Assembly (NCBI GenBank): GCA_051747405.1
Contig: JBNJGC010000068.1
Location: 1 to 12,921 of the forward strand
Direction: 5' to 3'
DNA length: 12,921 nt
DNA from: JAPHTQ01 sp051747405
GTDB taxonomy: Bacteria; Pseudomonadota; Gammaproteobacteria; Thiohalomonadales; Thiohalomonadaceae
The position numbers and the translations under genes are program-made. Under the pieces are notes generated by a model that worked only from the letters and a program-made list of their open reading frames with translations, made no database searches and was not told the origin of the DNA. Below, one piece after another: positions 12,899 to 12,921 of the stretch. Position 1 is the first letter of the stretch, and every line of letters starts with the position of its first letter.

Positions 12899-12921
12899 AG
12901 CAATGCAGGTTGGTTAAGAGG

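Overview
The window is a mixed-strand stretch of a GC-rich proteobacterial chromosome. It is most likely from a gammaproteobacterium, because the PhoP/PhoQ-type two-component pair, the MsrB and the lipoprotein-type LemA all resemble that class. The organism cannot be named from this sequence. A run of exactly 100 N (6643-6742) shows that this is a scaffolded draft assembly.

Left part (1-2850). A plus-strand envelope set encodes a LemA lipoprotein, a secreted TPM-domain protein with membrane segments and a glycine-rich tail, and a second membrane-anchored TPM-like protein. A pair of REP-like hairpins lies between the first two genes. The set converges on msrB, and the gap between the two stop codons is filled almost entirely by a repeat pair.

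Middle (2850-6480), all minus strand. Reading in the direction of transcription: a strongly basic lipoprotein, a secreted His/Arg-rich protein, a PepSY-domain protein, a PhoP-like response regulator and a PhoQ-like sensor kinase, followed by msrB. The last three of the envelope genes (PepSY, regulator, kinase) are tightly packed. Each of the two basic-protein genes has the same promoter layout, GTTCAG-N5-GTTCAG-N11-TAGNCT. This is the tandem direct-repeat geometry expected for an OmpR/PhoP-family regulator. I infer a small local regulon in which the sensor pair controls polycationic envelope proteins.

Right part (6480-12921), mainly plus strand. It starts with a PRiA4_ORF3 + UPF0149 + SEC-C zinc-motif fusion gene, interrupted by the assembly gap, and a 41-residue small ORF. 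Three toxin-antitoxin-like or regulatory modules follow: a DUF2384 (Xre/MbcA/ParS) antitoxin with a RES-domain toxin; an XRE-HTH/ImmA-type metallopeptidase overlapping a PIN-domain protein; and a DUF4172-Fic protein with a C-terminal winged helix. Each module has its own inverted-repeat operator candidate. Between the first two modules lies about 850 bp of decayed DNA. It holds a broken DUF457/YdjM-like membrane protein gene, another REP-like pair, and a small gene whose 3' end seems to have been replaced. This looks like an accessory island built by repeated insertion.
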